In this document: piece by piece, positions 8,282-16,098 of the stretch
Position numbering within the stretch: the stretch's first letter is position 1
How the letters are laid out: each line of letters begins with the position of its first letter
Origin: Saprospiraceae bacterium
GTDB lineage: Bacteria > Bacteroidota > Bacteroidia > Chitinophagales > Saprospiraceae
NCBI GenBank assembly: GCA_020629255.1
Contig: JAHDDR010000007.1
Coordinates: 1 to 47,562, forward strand
Reading direction: 5' to 3'
DNA length: 47,562 nucleotides
Notes under the pieces: generated by a model
The model's database searches: none
Seen by the model: the letters and a program-made list of their open reading frames with translations, nothing else
What the model was told of the DNA's origin: nothing
Made by a program: the position numbers and the translations under genes

Positions 8282-9004
8282 ATGTCTACAAAAATCATCA
8301 ATGTTTGGTCAAGTCCGAGAAATATCTCCACTGCATTTATGTATGCTTGGGCTCAGCGTGATGATTTTTCTGTTGTCGATGAACCTTTATATGCGCATTA
8401 CCTTAGAGTAACGGATGCCGAACATCCAGGGAAAAAAGAAATTTTAGAAAGCCAACAACCACATGCCGTTGATGTGATTCGCGATGTTCTTCTGGCTTCT
8501 TATCCTACCCCTTGGGTTCTGCACAAACAAATGACCCATCATTTGGTCGATATGGATTGGTCGTTCATGAAGAAAACATACAATGTTCTTCTTATCCGAA
8601 ACCCGAGGGAAATTATTGCTTCTTATTCCAAGGTAATTCCTCATCCTACCATGAGGGATATTGGTATTAAAAAACAAATGGATTTGTATCAATACCTAAA
8701 AGAAAACAATTCCCTTACCGCTATTTTGGATACGAATGAAATTTTGAAAAATCCAGAAAAAATATTTCAAACCCTTTGTGCCCAATTAAATATTGAATTC
8801 CAAGAAAGCATGTTGCATTGGGATGCCGGAGCCAGACCAGAGGATGGCGTCTGGGCAAAATATTGGTATGCTAATGTGCATCGTTCCACTGGTTTTGCGC
8901 CTTATCGAGCCAAGGACATTTCTTTATCCGAAGAATTAGAATTATTGGCATTAGAATGCATGACTTATTATGAACAACTTTTTGAACATTGCTTAAAAGC
9001 TTGA
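8282..9004 (+). CDS. Sulfotransferase-like protein coupled to an aminotransferase
   Basis: A 240-residue P-loop protein with the two PAPS-binding signatures of sulfotransferases: the 5'-phosphosulfate loop WSSPRNISTAF (9-19) and the 3'-phosphate element LLIRNPREIIASYSK (about 101-115). It lacks a signal peptide and is probably cytoplasmic. Three bases separate its stop from the start of the class IV aminotransferase at 9008, so the two are translationally coupled. The substrate is unknown. From memory, sulfotransferase-like and BCAT-like domains also occur together in plant BCAT-like proteins, which would support a functional link. Sulfotransferase activity itself is not demonstrated for this branch. 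Confidence 0.75.
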   Translation: MSTKIINVWSSPRNISTAFMYAWAQRDDFSVVDEPLYAHYLRVTDAEHPGKKEILESQQPHAVDVIRDVLLASYPTPWVLHKQMTHHLVDMDWSFMKKTYNVLLIRNPREIIASYSKVIPHPTMRDIGIKKQMDLYQYLKENNSLTAILDTNEILKNPEKIFQTLCAQLNIEFQESMLHWDAGARPEDGVWAKYWYANVHRSTGFAPYRAKDISLSEELELLALECMTYYEQLFEHCLKA

Positions 9005-9007
9005 TGT

Positions 9008-9904
9008 ATGTTACAATCATTCAATGAAAAAAATAAAGACATCTTTGTATATGTAAAGGATCGTTTGGTGAAACGGAAAGATGCAAAAGTATCGGTTTTT
9101 GATAGTGTGGTACAAGGAGGAGATGCCGTTTGGGAAGGTCTTCGGGTCTATGATGGTCGGATTTTTTGCTTGGAGCACCACCTAGAACGTTTGCAGAATT
9201 CTGCCCATGCCCTTTGCTTCAATGATATCCCTTCCAATGAGGAAATTACCCGAGCTATTTTTGAAACCCTAAAGGCCAATAACATGATGGACGGTGTGCA
9301 CATCCGCCTTACTTTGACCCGAGGCGAAAAAACAACCTCAGGAATGGATCCCCGTTTAAATGTTTATGGTTGCACTTTAATTGTATTAGCCGAATGGAAA
9401 CCTCCGGTCTATCCTAGTTCCGTAAAATTGATGACCTCTAGTGTCCGCAGAAATAATCCCATGTTTTTGGACTCTAAAATCCATCACAATAATTTGCTGA
9501 ATAATATTCTGGCAAAAATCGAAGCCAATAATGCGGGTGCCAATGCCGGAATCATGTTAGATATGAATGGTTTTGTAGCAGAAGCGAATGGTGTGAATTT
9601 GTTTTGCATCCAGAAAGGAGTTGTTTTGACCCCTTTTGCCGATGCTTGCTTGCCGGGCATTACTCGAAAATTGGTATTGGATTTGTGTGAAGAAAATAAT
9701 ATTCCTTGTGCAGAGAAAAATCTGTCTTTATTGGAATTTTATACAGCAGATGAAGTTTTTTGCACCGGAACTATGGGAGAACTGACTCGGGTGGATGAAA
9801 TTGATAGTAGGAAAATCATCAATAAGAGTGGTATAGAACGATTGGAAGAGATAAACTTGTTGTTTATGGAGAAAACGAAATCATCGGGAACCCGGATTGT
9901 ATAA
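9008..9904 (+). CDS. Class IV PLP aminotransferase (BCAT / D-amino-acid aminotransferase fold)
   Basis: A 298-residue fold-type IV PLP enzyme. The catalytic lysine is K157 in DSKIHHNNLLNNILAK, and the phosphate-binding region VAEANGVNLF follows near residues 188-197. The N-terminus has the typical GGDAVWEGLRVYDG (37-50), and CTGTMGELTRV comes late in the sequence. Members include branched-chain and D-amino-acid aminotransferases and aminodeoxychorismate lyase. Which reaction applies here cannot be told from motifs. It is the second gene of a two-gene unit with the sulfotransferase-like gene, suggesting both act on the same amino acid-derived metabolite. A hairpin follows the stop. Confidence 0.85.
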   Translation: MLQSFNEKNKDIFVYVKDRLVKRKDAKVSVFDSVVQGGDAVWEGLRVYDGRIFCLEHHLERLQNSAHALCFNDIPSNEEITRAIFETLKANNMMDGVHIRLTLTRGEKTTSGMDPRLNVYGCTLIVLAEWKPPVYPSSVKLMTSSVRRNNPMFLDSKIHHNNLLNNILAKIEANNAGANAGIMLDMNGFVAEANGVNLFCIQKGVVLTPFADACLPGITRKLVLDLCEENNIPCAEKNLSLLEFYTADEVFCTGTMGELTRVDEIDSRKIINKSGIERLEEINLLFMEKTKSSGTRIV

Positions 9905-9910
9905 AAAAAT

Positions 9911-9940
9911 AAAGCCGTCATCTCTTTCGATAACGGCTTT
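9911..9940 (+). terminator. Probable terminator after the aminotransferase gene
   Basis: An 8-bp stem AAAGCCGT / ACGGCTTT (9911-9918 with 9933-9940) sits seven bases after the stop. The T-tract is only the three bases closing the stem, so termination would be modest. A second hairpin with a 7-bp stem (9976-9982 with 9987-9993, loop CGTT) follows and could add to it. Confidence 0.45.
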
Positions 9941-10237
9941 GAAATAAACGCACTATAAAACCCCGATATTCTTGAATTTCCCCGTTGGGAAATGTATTAT
10001 CGTTTTACAATTCTATATTTGCAAGCATTGTGCCAGTTATTTTCAATGAAAAATCAACTATTAATATGTGTTAATATTATATATTTAAATAACTTAAAAA
10101 CAGCCTCCAGCTTAAATGTCATTTTGAAAAACAATCAAAACTTTAACACTTGTTAAGAAAAGAACTTATTTTTGATATTATGATTCATTCCAATTTGGAA
10201 GGGAATTATATGATTCTGGGTTAAAATATGTTCCGAA
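9941..10237. other. Intergenic region without a gene
   Basis: AT-rich spacer between the aminotransferase and the small membrane protein. It holds a short hairpin (9976-9993), a 14-bp inverted repeat TTAACA-CT-TGTTAA (10143-10156) and a TATTTTTG promoter element (10167-10174). I see no RNA gene or credible small ORF. Confidence 0.5.
10167..10174 (+). promoter_or_regulatory. -7 promoter element for the small membrane protein gene
   Basis: TATTTTTG lies 63 bases before the ATG at 10238, with TTG 14 bases upstream (10150-10152), shorter than the usual 19-20. The TTG overlaps the right arm of the inverted repeat at 10143-10156, which could therefore act as an operator. Confidence 0.35.
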
Positions 10238-10681
10238 ATGAATGATCAGAAGTTTATGTTTTGGCAAAAATGGCTTACTTGGGCAAATGTCTTGACGCTA
10301 TTTGTGGGAATTCTTGTAGCTTTTGCCGGAAATTCTTTCTTTTTCGACCTCCACAATAGTTATACCAAAGAAATATACTTTGAAGGAAATAATATTGAAG
10401 GGAGCATGCTGGAATTCAAGAATTGGCTTTTTGGAATTATAGGCGGTACTATTGTTGGATTCCATCTTTTGGCTATCATGATTTCAGAGCATGCTTTCAA
10501 AAAGAAAGAAAAATGGGCTTATACTGCCATGTGGTTGGGTCTTTTATCTTGGTTCATCATTGATAGTAGTGTATCCATATATTGTAGAGCCATCCATAAT
10601 GTTGTCATCATTAATATTCTTGCTTTGCTCCTAATCGGCTTACCTTTGGTGATGACTCGAAAAGCCTTTGTAAAAAAATAA
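10238..10681 (+). CDS. Small four-helix membrane protein, unknown function
   Basis: A 147-residue protein I do not recognise. Hydrophobic segments lie at about 13-32, 63-83, 93-112 and 120-140, with a polar loop (33-62) between the first two and a basic cluster KKKEK (88-92) between the second and third, predicting four membrane-spanning helices with the basic loop inside. It ends in RKAFVKK. No catalytic motif is visible. It lies 72 bp upstream of rpsT, which has its own promoter, so the two are probably not functionally linked. Coding character is supported by an uninterrupted frame with typical codon use and coherent topology. Confidence 0.65.
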   Translation: MNDQKFMFWQKWLTWANVLTLFVGILVAFAGNSFFFDLHNSYTKEIYFEGNNIEGSMLEFKNWLFGIIGGTIVGFHLLAIMISEHAFKKKEKWAYTAMWLGLLSWFIIDSSVSIYCRAIHNVVIINILALLLIGLPLVMTRKAFVKK

Positions 10682-10690
10682 AGCTCAAAT

Positions 10691-10721
10691 TTGCCTAGTT
10701 TGTTGATTTCGATTACCTTTG
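10691..10721 (+). promoter_or_regulatory. Promoter of rpsT
   Basis: TTG (10691-10693), 20 bases, TACCTTTG (10714-10721): a complete Bacteroidota-type promoter. The predicted start near 10727 gives a leader of about 27 bases to the rpsT ATG. Confidence 0.7.
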
Positions 10722-10753
10722 CCCTCCGTTATTCAAAATAAGATAATTTTCAT

Positions 10754-11005
10754 ATGGCACATCATAGTTCAGCTAAGAAAAGAATCCGTCAATCGGCAAA
10801 ACGTCGTTTGCACAATAGATTTTACAAAAAAACCGCTCGTACCGCTATTAAGAACCTTAGGGGTATGACTGAGAAGAAAGATGCAGAAACATTCTTACCT
10901 AAAGTAGTAAGCATGATTGATCGTTTAACTAAGAACAACCAGTTCCACAAAAACAAAGCGGCCAATCTAAAAAGCAAGTTAACCAAATATGTAGCGAGTC
11001 TCTAA
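10754..11005 (+). CDS. rpsT: 30S ribosomal protein S20
   Basis: An 83-residue, highly basic protein with the S20 N-terminus MAHHSSAKKRIRQSAKRRLHNR followed by the helical KTARTAIKNLRG and a C-terminal half ending NKAANLKSKLTKYVASL. It binds 16S rRNA during early assembly of the small subunit. Length is normal for the family. It is a single-gene unit with a full promoter and a strong terminator. Confidence 0.97.
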   Translation: MAHHSSAKKRIRQSAKRRLHNRFYKKTARTAIKNLRGMTEKKDAETFLPKVVSMIDRLTKNNQFHKNKAANLKSKLTKYVASL

Positions 11006-11062
11006 ATAGGGGTTTGCTTGGATAATTTTTTTATCCATCATATATATACAAAAAGTACTTTG

Positions 11063-11096
11063 GGTGAAAGAAGTGTAATGCTTCTTTCACCTTTTT
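11063..11096 (+). terminator. Terminator of rpsT
   Basis: An 11-bp perfect stem (GGTGAAAGAAG with CTTCTTTCACC, 11063-11073 and 11081-11091) is followed by five T. It lies 57 bases after the rpsT stop and just before the convergent cytochrome gene. Confidence 0.8.
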
Positions 11097-11107
11097 CTGT
11101 GTTATAA

Positions 11108-12511
11108 TTATAATGTTTTCAAATACTCCATAACTTGCTCCCTTTCTTCATCGGATAAAGCATCCCCATAATAATGCCCTTCATTCCCATATCCCAGAAG
11201 TGTTGTATCATAAGTCTGCTTATTAACTTGGCTTCCCCTTTCTGTATAATTCCATCCGACCCGATCCAAATCATAATCATTAGAATCGAATGAGCGTTCC
11301 CAGTAAGTGGGTCGTTTACTACTATCTAATAAAGCTTCCAGTGTTGGAACCGATGCATTGTGCAAATAAGGAGCCGTTGCCCAGATACCATCCAAAGGAG
11401 GAGCAACATATCCCCGTTCCGGTTCTATGAACGCATCATAAGGTGCTTGTGAAAACCAACTCGAATTGTACCAATCAACAAATTGGGTATAGTCATCATA
11501 ACTCTCTACAATGTAGGGATCGGTCTGAATAGCATCTAAGCGAATCAAGAGGTTCGGGTAGGTTTCATTATCCCCATAAGTGCCATGACATTGTGCACAT
11601 TCATCATTAAAGATTTTTTCTCCTTGTGTAACCTTTGTTTCGTCTACGGCATTCGGAAATGTCGGTGGTTCTATAGTTTGAAGGTAAGCCAATACATCGG
11701 CAAAATGACCATCAATTTCTCTAGCTTTTACAGTGTCCTTTACGGTTAATAAACTAGAGGACATCATAAAACGGGCAAAATCTTTTCTTCCCAATGCATT
11801 ATAGAACATCGTGTTTTTCTTTTGCATGTGCCACCAGGCTGGAACATCTGTAGGAGGAACCGCTTCCGGGATCTCTACTAAAGGATTTTCACTCCAAGTC
11901 AGATCTTCCGGATTTCTATGGGCTGCCAAAACCGCTGCTAATTTATCCGCTGGATTTACTCCTTGAGATTCCGTAACTGTTTGGGGTCCTACTGCCAACA
12001 CTGCCCTCCTAAAGGGTTCATAGGCTTCCCATTCGGGCGATGGATTACCATATAAAACGCCCATTCCCAAATCAATAGTAGGAATCAAGTTGCTTTGGTC
12101 GTCTGTAAAATTGGCTTCAGAGGCTCCCATCCCCACCACCAACTCTCCTCGAAATACGGAAGCATGGCAGGCCAAACAATTCGCTGCCACCACCCGCACT
12201 CCATTGGGTGCATTGACGGCTGTAAAATCATAGGCGACATTTGCATTATCTCCCGTTCTTCCCAAACGATTATGGGCATTGCCCGCCAATGGGGATATCG
12301 AATACGCTTGAAGCGGTACTCCGGATCCTACATAATCTCCATATACCAAATATTCGTAGCCCGCAACGGGGTCGCCATCTCTTTGAGTATATGACGGTAA
12401 TTCGATGGCTCCAGGGGGGAGTCCATTATTATCCGAATTATCATCTTTACAATTGGAAAAAAATAGAGTTAGAGATAGTCCAAGTATCAATACAAGGGTT
12501 GTCTTCTTCAT
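11108..12511 (-). CDS. Di-heme cytochrome c lipoprotein
   Basis: A 467-residue exported protein with a lipoprotein signal (lipid Cys21 in LFFSNCKDD) and two covalent heme sites, CLACH (112-116) and CAQCH (305-309). The late motif PPLDGIWATAPYLHNASVPTL resembles the distal part of di-heme peroxidase and RoxA-like cytochromes. The protein probably faces the periplasm or cell surface and works in electron transfer or oxidation of an unknown substrate. It is longer than typical bacterial cytochrome c peroxidases. It is separated from cysS by a strong terminator and seems to be its own unit. The exact activity is not assignable. Confidence 0.8.
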   Translation of the reverse strand: MKKTTLVLILGLSLTLFFSNCKDDNSDNNGLPPGAIELPSYTQRDGDPVAGYEYLVYGDYVGSGVPLQAYSISPLAGNAHNRLGRTGDNANVAYDFTAVNAPNGVRVVAANCLACHASVFRGELVVGMGASEANFTDDQSNLIPTIDLGMGVLYGNPSPEWEAYEPFRRAVLAVGPQTVTESQGVNPADKLAAVLAAHRNPEDLTWSENPLVEIPEAVPPTDVPAWWHMQKKNTMFYNALGRKDFARFMMSSSLLTVKDTVKAREIDGHFADVLAYLQTIEPPTFPNAVDETKVTQGEKIFNDECAQCHGTYGDNETYPNLLIRLDAIQTDPYIVESYDDYTQFVDWYNSSWFSQAPYDAFIEPERGYVAPPLDGIWATAPYLHNASVPTLEALLDSSKRPTYWERSFDSNDYDLDRVGWNYTERGSQVNKQTYDTTLLGYGNEGHYYGDALSDEEREQVMEYLKTL

Positions 12512-12540
12512 TTTGATTCATTTTATCTGAAATGAAGATA

Positions 12541-12576
12541 AAAAAATCCCGATGGTATTCCAAAATACCATCGGGA
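12541..12576 (-). terminator. Terminator of cysS
   Basis: A 13-bp perfect stem (12547-12559 with 12564-12576) has a 4-base loop and a run of T on the - strand (A-run at 12540-12546). It lies directly downstream of cysS and upstream of the cytochrome gene. Confidence 0.88.
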
Positions 12577-12620
12577 CAAATCATCTCACTATCTTATTAT
12601 AAGATAGCACTTTAAACATT

Positions 12621-14144
12621 TTACTTATCTACCATCCAAGTCGTCCCTTCTTTACCATCCTTTACTTGGATGCTCAATTCTTTCAATTTATCCCGAATCA
12701 AATCGGATGTCGTCCAATCTTTCTTAACTCTGGATTCTTTCCGGATATCAAGAATCAAATCCATCAATCCATTCAAGGTATCACCACTGCCGCTGGAAGA
12801 TGTTTGGGTTTCATCCAACAATCCGAAAATGACGAAAATGAAATCATGGAAAAGTTTTTTCATTCTTTCCAACGTTTCTTCAGAAATGGAATGAATATCC
12901 AAATGCCCCGACTTAAACGAATTGATTTTATTGACCAATGTAAATAACCTAGACAATGCTTTGGGTGTGTTGAAATCGTCGTCCATGTCAAGAATAGCAT
13001 TATTCAATGCCTCATTGATTTGTTGATCTTCATCGTTTGGGTTCGTTTTCTTTTCATGTGCCAAGGACTGCAATGTATGGTATGCTTCCATCAACCTCAT
13101 ATATCCTTTCTCCGCAGCCAACAAAGCATTGTCGCTTAAATCCAATGTACTTCTATAATGGGCTTGTAACATAAAAAACCGAACAACCATCGGGCTGAAC
13201 GCTTTGGACAGCATTTCATTATTACCTGAAAATAATTCCTCAGGCATTACAGAGTTGCTTTTTCCAGTAATAGGATCCGGTGTCTTGCTCATTTTACGAC
13301 CATTCCCCAAAAGCATATCGGCATGCATCCAATATTTTACCGGAACAGTACCACATGCTCCACAATTCTGAGCTATTTCGTTTTCATGATGGGGAAATTT
13401 TAAATCTTCTCCTCCTCCGTGAATATCAAATTCGCTTCCGAGATATTTGGTACTCATGACGGAGCATTCCAAATGCCAACCGGGGAAACCTTCTCCCCAA
13501 GGAGAATCCCATTTTTGTAAGGTATTGTCTTCTGCTTTAATCCAAATGGCAAAATCAGCAGGATTTCTTTTCTCTCCCTGATTTTTTAATTCTCTGGATT
13601 CCGCGAGCATATCGTCCAATTTCCTCCCAGATAATTGACCATAAACATCTTTTTCTTGAGCGAACTTTACAGTATCAAAATAAATGGAACCATCTACCTC
13701 ATAAGCATAACCATTGGCTAGGATATCCTGAACCATTTTGATTTGTTCTGTGATGTGTCCGGTTGCTCTGGGTTCTATGCTAGGAGGAAGATTATTGAAT
13801 TTTTGCATCATTTCATGGAAGCCAACCGTATATTTATGAGCAACTTCCATCGGTTCGAGTTTGAGAGCCTTCGCCGTTTTTGCCATTTTATCTTCAGCAC
13901 CTATATCAGCATCACCTACCAAATGCCCTGCATCTGTTATGTTTCTTACATAACGAACGTTGTATCCTTTGTACATCAAATACCTGTAAACAACATCGAA
14001 ACTTGTAAAAGAACGGCAATTACCCAAGTGGACATCATTATACACTGTTGGACCACAAACATATAATCCCACAAAATCAGGATTAACCGGTTTGAACTCT
14101 TCTTTTTTCTTCGTCAGACTATTGTAAATGTACAAGGGCTTCAT
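12621..14144 (-). CDS. cysS: Cysteinyl-tRNA synthetase
   Basis: Charges tRNA-Cys in the cytoplasm. The chosen start gives 507 residues beginning MKPLYIYNSLTKKKEEF. The open frame runs ten codons further up, but the added residues are not family-like. Class I signatures are HLGN (39-42, the HIGH box) and KMSKT (the KMSKS box), with zinc ligands expected at C30, the Cys of WHLECS and the His of FPHHENEIAQ. The C-terminal part is the anticodon-binding helical domain. It is a single gene with a TATTTTTG element upstream and a strong terminator. Confidence 0.96.
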   Translation of the reverse strand: MKPLYIYNSLTKKKEEFKPVNPDFVGLYVCGPTVYNDVHLGNCRSFTSFDVVYRYLMYKGYNVRYVRNITDAGHLVGDADIGAEDKMAKTAKALKLEPMEVAHKYTVGFHEMMQKFNNLPPSIEPRATGHITEQIKMVQDILANGYAYEVDGSIYFDTVKFAQEKDVYGQLSGRKLDDMLAESRELKNQGEKRNPADFAIWIKAEDNTLQKWDSPWGEGFPGWHLECSVMSTKYLGSEFDIHGGGEDLKFPHHENEIAQNCGACGTVPVKYWMHADMLLGNGRKMSKTPDPITGKSNSVMPEELFSGNNEMLSKAFSPMVVRFFMLQAHYRSTLDLSDNALLAAEKGYMRLMEAYHTLQSLAHEKKTNPNDEDQQINEALNNAILDMDDDFNTPKALSRLFTLVNKINSFKSGHLDIHSISEETLERMKKLFHDFIFVIFGLLDETQTSSSGSGDTLNGLMDLILDIRKESRVKKDWTTSDLIRDKLKELSIQVKDGKEGTTWMVDK

Positions 14145-14171
14145 GAATAGATATTGATTATTGTTAGCCCG

Positions 14172-14179
14172 CAAAAATA
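14172..14179 (-). promoter_or_regulatory. -7 promoter element of cysS
   Basis: TATTTTTG on the - strand (CAAAAATA on the + strand), about 28 bases before the ATG at 14144, with TTG 14 bases upstream of it. This position overlaps the longer alternative reading frame and favours the shorter start. Confidence 0.45.
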
Positions 14180-14295
14180 CATGACTTTCTTATCAAATGC
14201 TAGTCTTGGATAGGGATAGCTGAAATAAGTTTAGCATGATGCTTTGGGCATCATCATAAAAAAACTAAATATGAAGAACGATAAAATGGATTACC

Positions 14296-14628
14296 TTACC
14301 TTTTGGATTCTTCCATTTTTCTTTCTTCCTCCAAAAATTTACGAACATGAACCATTACATCACCCACTTTATCATATTCGATATAATAGTATATGAATTT
14401 ACCTTCTCGTTTTGTCGTTACGATTCCTGCATTTCTAAGAATTCGAAGATGCTGAGAAGTGATGGATTGCTCTAGCTTTAGCGTATTGTAAATTTTATTT
14501 ACATTGATGTTTTCATTCTGATCAATGAATTGAAGGATTTTCATCCGGAGGGGATGACAAAGTGCTCTAAGTATCTCGGCAGAGACACGCAATTTATCAT
14601 TGTCAATAGATGGTTTAGTTTTTCCCAT
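14296..14628 (-). CDS. ArsR-family winged-helix regulator, copy 1
   Basis: A 110-residue DNA-binding regulator. The core is the ArsR/SmtB helix-turn-helix and wing: LRALCHPLRMKILQFI, then LEQSITSQHLRILRNAGIVTTKREGKFIYYYI. The classical metal motif ELCVCDL is absent, and only one Cys (LCHPLR) is present, so metal sensing is unlikely. It is paralogous to the next gene upstream (14784-15122), sharing LEQSxxSQHLxILRxAGxVxTxRxGKFIYY, and the two may share sites or form heterodimers. A terminator lies between them. Targets are unknown: neither neighbour is a transporter or detoxification gene. Confidence 0.85.
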   Translation of the reverse strand: MGKTKPSIDNDKLRVSAEILRALCHPLRMKILQFIDQNENINVNKIYNTLKLEQSITSQHLRILRNAGIVTTKREGKFIYYYIEYDKVGDVMVHVRKFLEEERKMEESKR

Positions 14629-14707
14629 GTTTAAAATCAGATTGTTTAGTCACAGCACAGTACACAATTTTAATGTATTTATGTTAAAAATTGAAATACT
14701 TGGTAAT

Positions 14708-14744
14708 AAAAATGCCAATAACTCCCAGTTATCGGCATTTTTTT
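14708..14744 (-). terminator. Terminator between the two ArsR-type genes
   Basis: A near-perfect stem centred on 14726 (AAATGCC..ATAACT with AGTTAT..GGCATTT, one mismatch) has T-runs on both strands. On the - strand it follows the stop of the upstream regulator gene (14784), so each regulator is likely to be transcribed separately. Confidence 0.7.
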
Positions 14745-14783
14745 AGTCCATATTAGAACTTTATTTACTGTGACAAGGCTTTT

Positions 14784-15122
14784 TTACTGAGCCAACTCTT
14801 CGATAAGTCTCGAAATCTGAGCCAATCTGTCTTTGTTCAAACCATAGTAAATGAATTTACCTTGCCTTTCAGTAATCACAACACCTGCTTTTCTCAGAAT
14901 AGCCAAATGTTGGGATGCCACAGATTGTTCCAGCCTTAGTTTGATGTAAATTTCAGTAACGGTCATCCGATCGTTTTCTTCTAGTAAATCAACGATGGAT
15001 TGCCTTAATTTGTGGTTGACAGCTCTAAGTACGAGAACGGCTCTTCTTAATTCAGAGTAGTCCAACTCTACTGAGCGATTACCACGATCCAATACGACAG
15101 TCTCGTTTTTTTGCTTCCTCAT
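14784..15122 (-). CDS. ArsR-family winged-helix regulator, copy 2
   Basis: A 112-residue ArsR-type protein. The core LRAVNHKLRQSIVDLL, LEQSVASQHLAILRKAGVVITERQGKFIYYGL shows the same recognition helix and wing as the paralogue at 14296-14628. It contains no cysteine, which rules out the usual thiolate metal or thiol-redox sensing. The N-terminal 25 residues (MRKQKNETVVLDRGNRSVELDYSEL) are charged and differ from the other copy. About 190 bp of AT-rich DNA separates its start from tsaB and holds no clear TAnnTTTG element. Autoregulation is likely for the family but not shown. Confidence 0.85.
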   Translation of the reverse strand: MRKQKNETVVLDRGNRSVELDYSELRRAVLVLRAVNHKLRQSIVDLLEENDRMTVTEIYIKLRLEQSVASQHLAILRKAGVVITERQGKFIYYGLNKDRLAQISRLIEELAQ

Positions 15123-15311
15123 TAGTATTAAATTTAGCGTTTAATTAAAAATTCGTTTTAGTATAAAAACATATATGAATTTTCAATAACTATGCCAATA
15201 TACGAATTGGTATACATATAGACAATCCAATATATGATTTTTTTCAAAATGAAATTTAATGACTTGCTGTCATTTACAAATAATGGCTAATCGCAATGTC
15301 ACAAAATCACA

Positions 15312-16001
15312 CTACAACCTTTTCTTAGGTTGGGTAATAAAAGGGGATTTGATATACAGGGGGGAGGTGTAGGCTAAACTTTCATGGGAGCCTTCTGCCA
15401 GTGCCTTAGCCGATAAACTCGCCATGTGTTTTGCCGAACATTGTACTTCGCTTATAATGGTCTTACTGCTAGCTATGACTGTTGACACTTTAAAAGACCC
15501 ATTACCACAAAATACTATATCTATTCCATTATCAAAAAACTTACCAAAAGAGTTTTTTTCTAATATAAATGCTTGATGAGGCATCTTTTTTTCGAAATTA
15601 TGGCTAAAAAGTGCCATATATACCTCCATTCGGCGGGCATCTATCATGGGGCAGACCCATTTTTGTTCGTTGAGGGTCTGTTCTTTTTCTACGGCCATCG
15701 CCATAGACAGAAGGGTGTCTACTGCAATAATTGGAATATCCAAGGCATAACATAATCCCTTGGCGGTAGAATACCCAATTCTTAATCCGGTATAAGATCC
15801 TGGACCTGAACTCACTGCTACTGCCGACAATTCTTCCTTATTGATCCCAATTTCTTCCATACATTCTTGAATAAAAATAGATAGTTTGCTGGAATGGGAA
15901 TTCGATTCGTGTGTTTCCCGGATAGACAGGATCTCATCGCCCTTGCTGATGGCAACGGAACAAACAGGGGTGGATGTTTCTAAATTGAGTATAATGGACA
16001 T
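15312..16001 (-). CDS. tsaB: tRNA threonylcarbamoyladenosine biosynthesis protein TsaB
   Basis: A 229-residue ASKHA-fold protein. It has the family N-terminus ILNLETSTPVCSVAI (about 4-18), the motif AVSSGPGSYTGLRIGYSTAKGLCYAL, and DTLLSMA shortly after. TsaB is the non-catalytic partner of TsaD and TsaE in making t6A at position 37 of ANN-decoding tRNAs. The usual metal-binding His residues of TsaD are absent, as expected. It follows the protease gene at 16099 on the same strand, but a strong terminator lies between, so it is probably transcribed on its own. Confidence 0.93.
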   Translation of the reverse strand: MSIILNLETSTPVCSVAISKGDEILSIRETHESNSHSSKLSIFIQECMEEIGINKEELSAVAVSSGPGSYTGLRIGYSTAKGLCYALDIPIIAVDTLLSMAMAVEKEQTLNEQKWVCPMIDARRMEVYMALFSHNFEKKMPHQAFILEKNSFGKFFDNGIDIVFCGNGSFKVSTVIASSKTIISEVQCSAKHMASLSAKALAEGSHESLAYTSPLYIKSPFITQPKKRL

Positions 16002-16031
16002 CGCCTTGAATACAATTTTTCTACCACAAAG

Positions 16032-16077
16032 AAAAACAAAAAAGAGCTTGTTGCATCCATTGGCAACAAGCTCTTTT
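16032..16077 (-). terminator. Terminator of the carboxy-terminal processing protease gene
   Basis: A 15-bp perfect stem (16040-16054 with 16063-16077) and an 8-base loop, followed on the - strand by TTTTTTGTTTTTC. It lies 22 bases past the protease stop and 31 bases before the tsaB start. Confidence 0.85.
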
Positions 16078-16098
16078 CCAAAAATGGTATAATTTTTC

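Noticed and set aside
12095-12516. Open frames on the + strand opposite the cytochrome gene
   Set aside because: They are shadows of the cytochrome reading frame: no family features, no promoter, and the - strand frame has signal peptide and heme motifs.
14236-14254. ATGATGC-TTTGG-GCATCAT hairpin downstream of the first ArsR gene
   Set aside because: Stem of seven pairs without a T-tract on the relevant strand; too weak to call a terminator.
14296-15122. Arsenic or metal resistance locus suggested by the ArsR-type genes
   Set aside because: No efflux, reductase or metal-binding gene is adjacent, and the regulators lack the metal motif.
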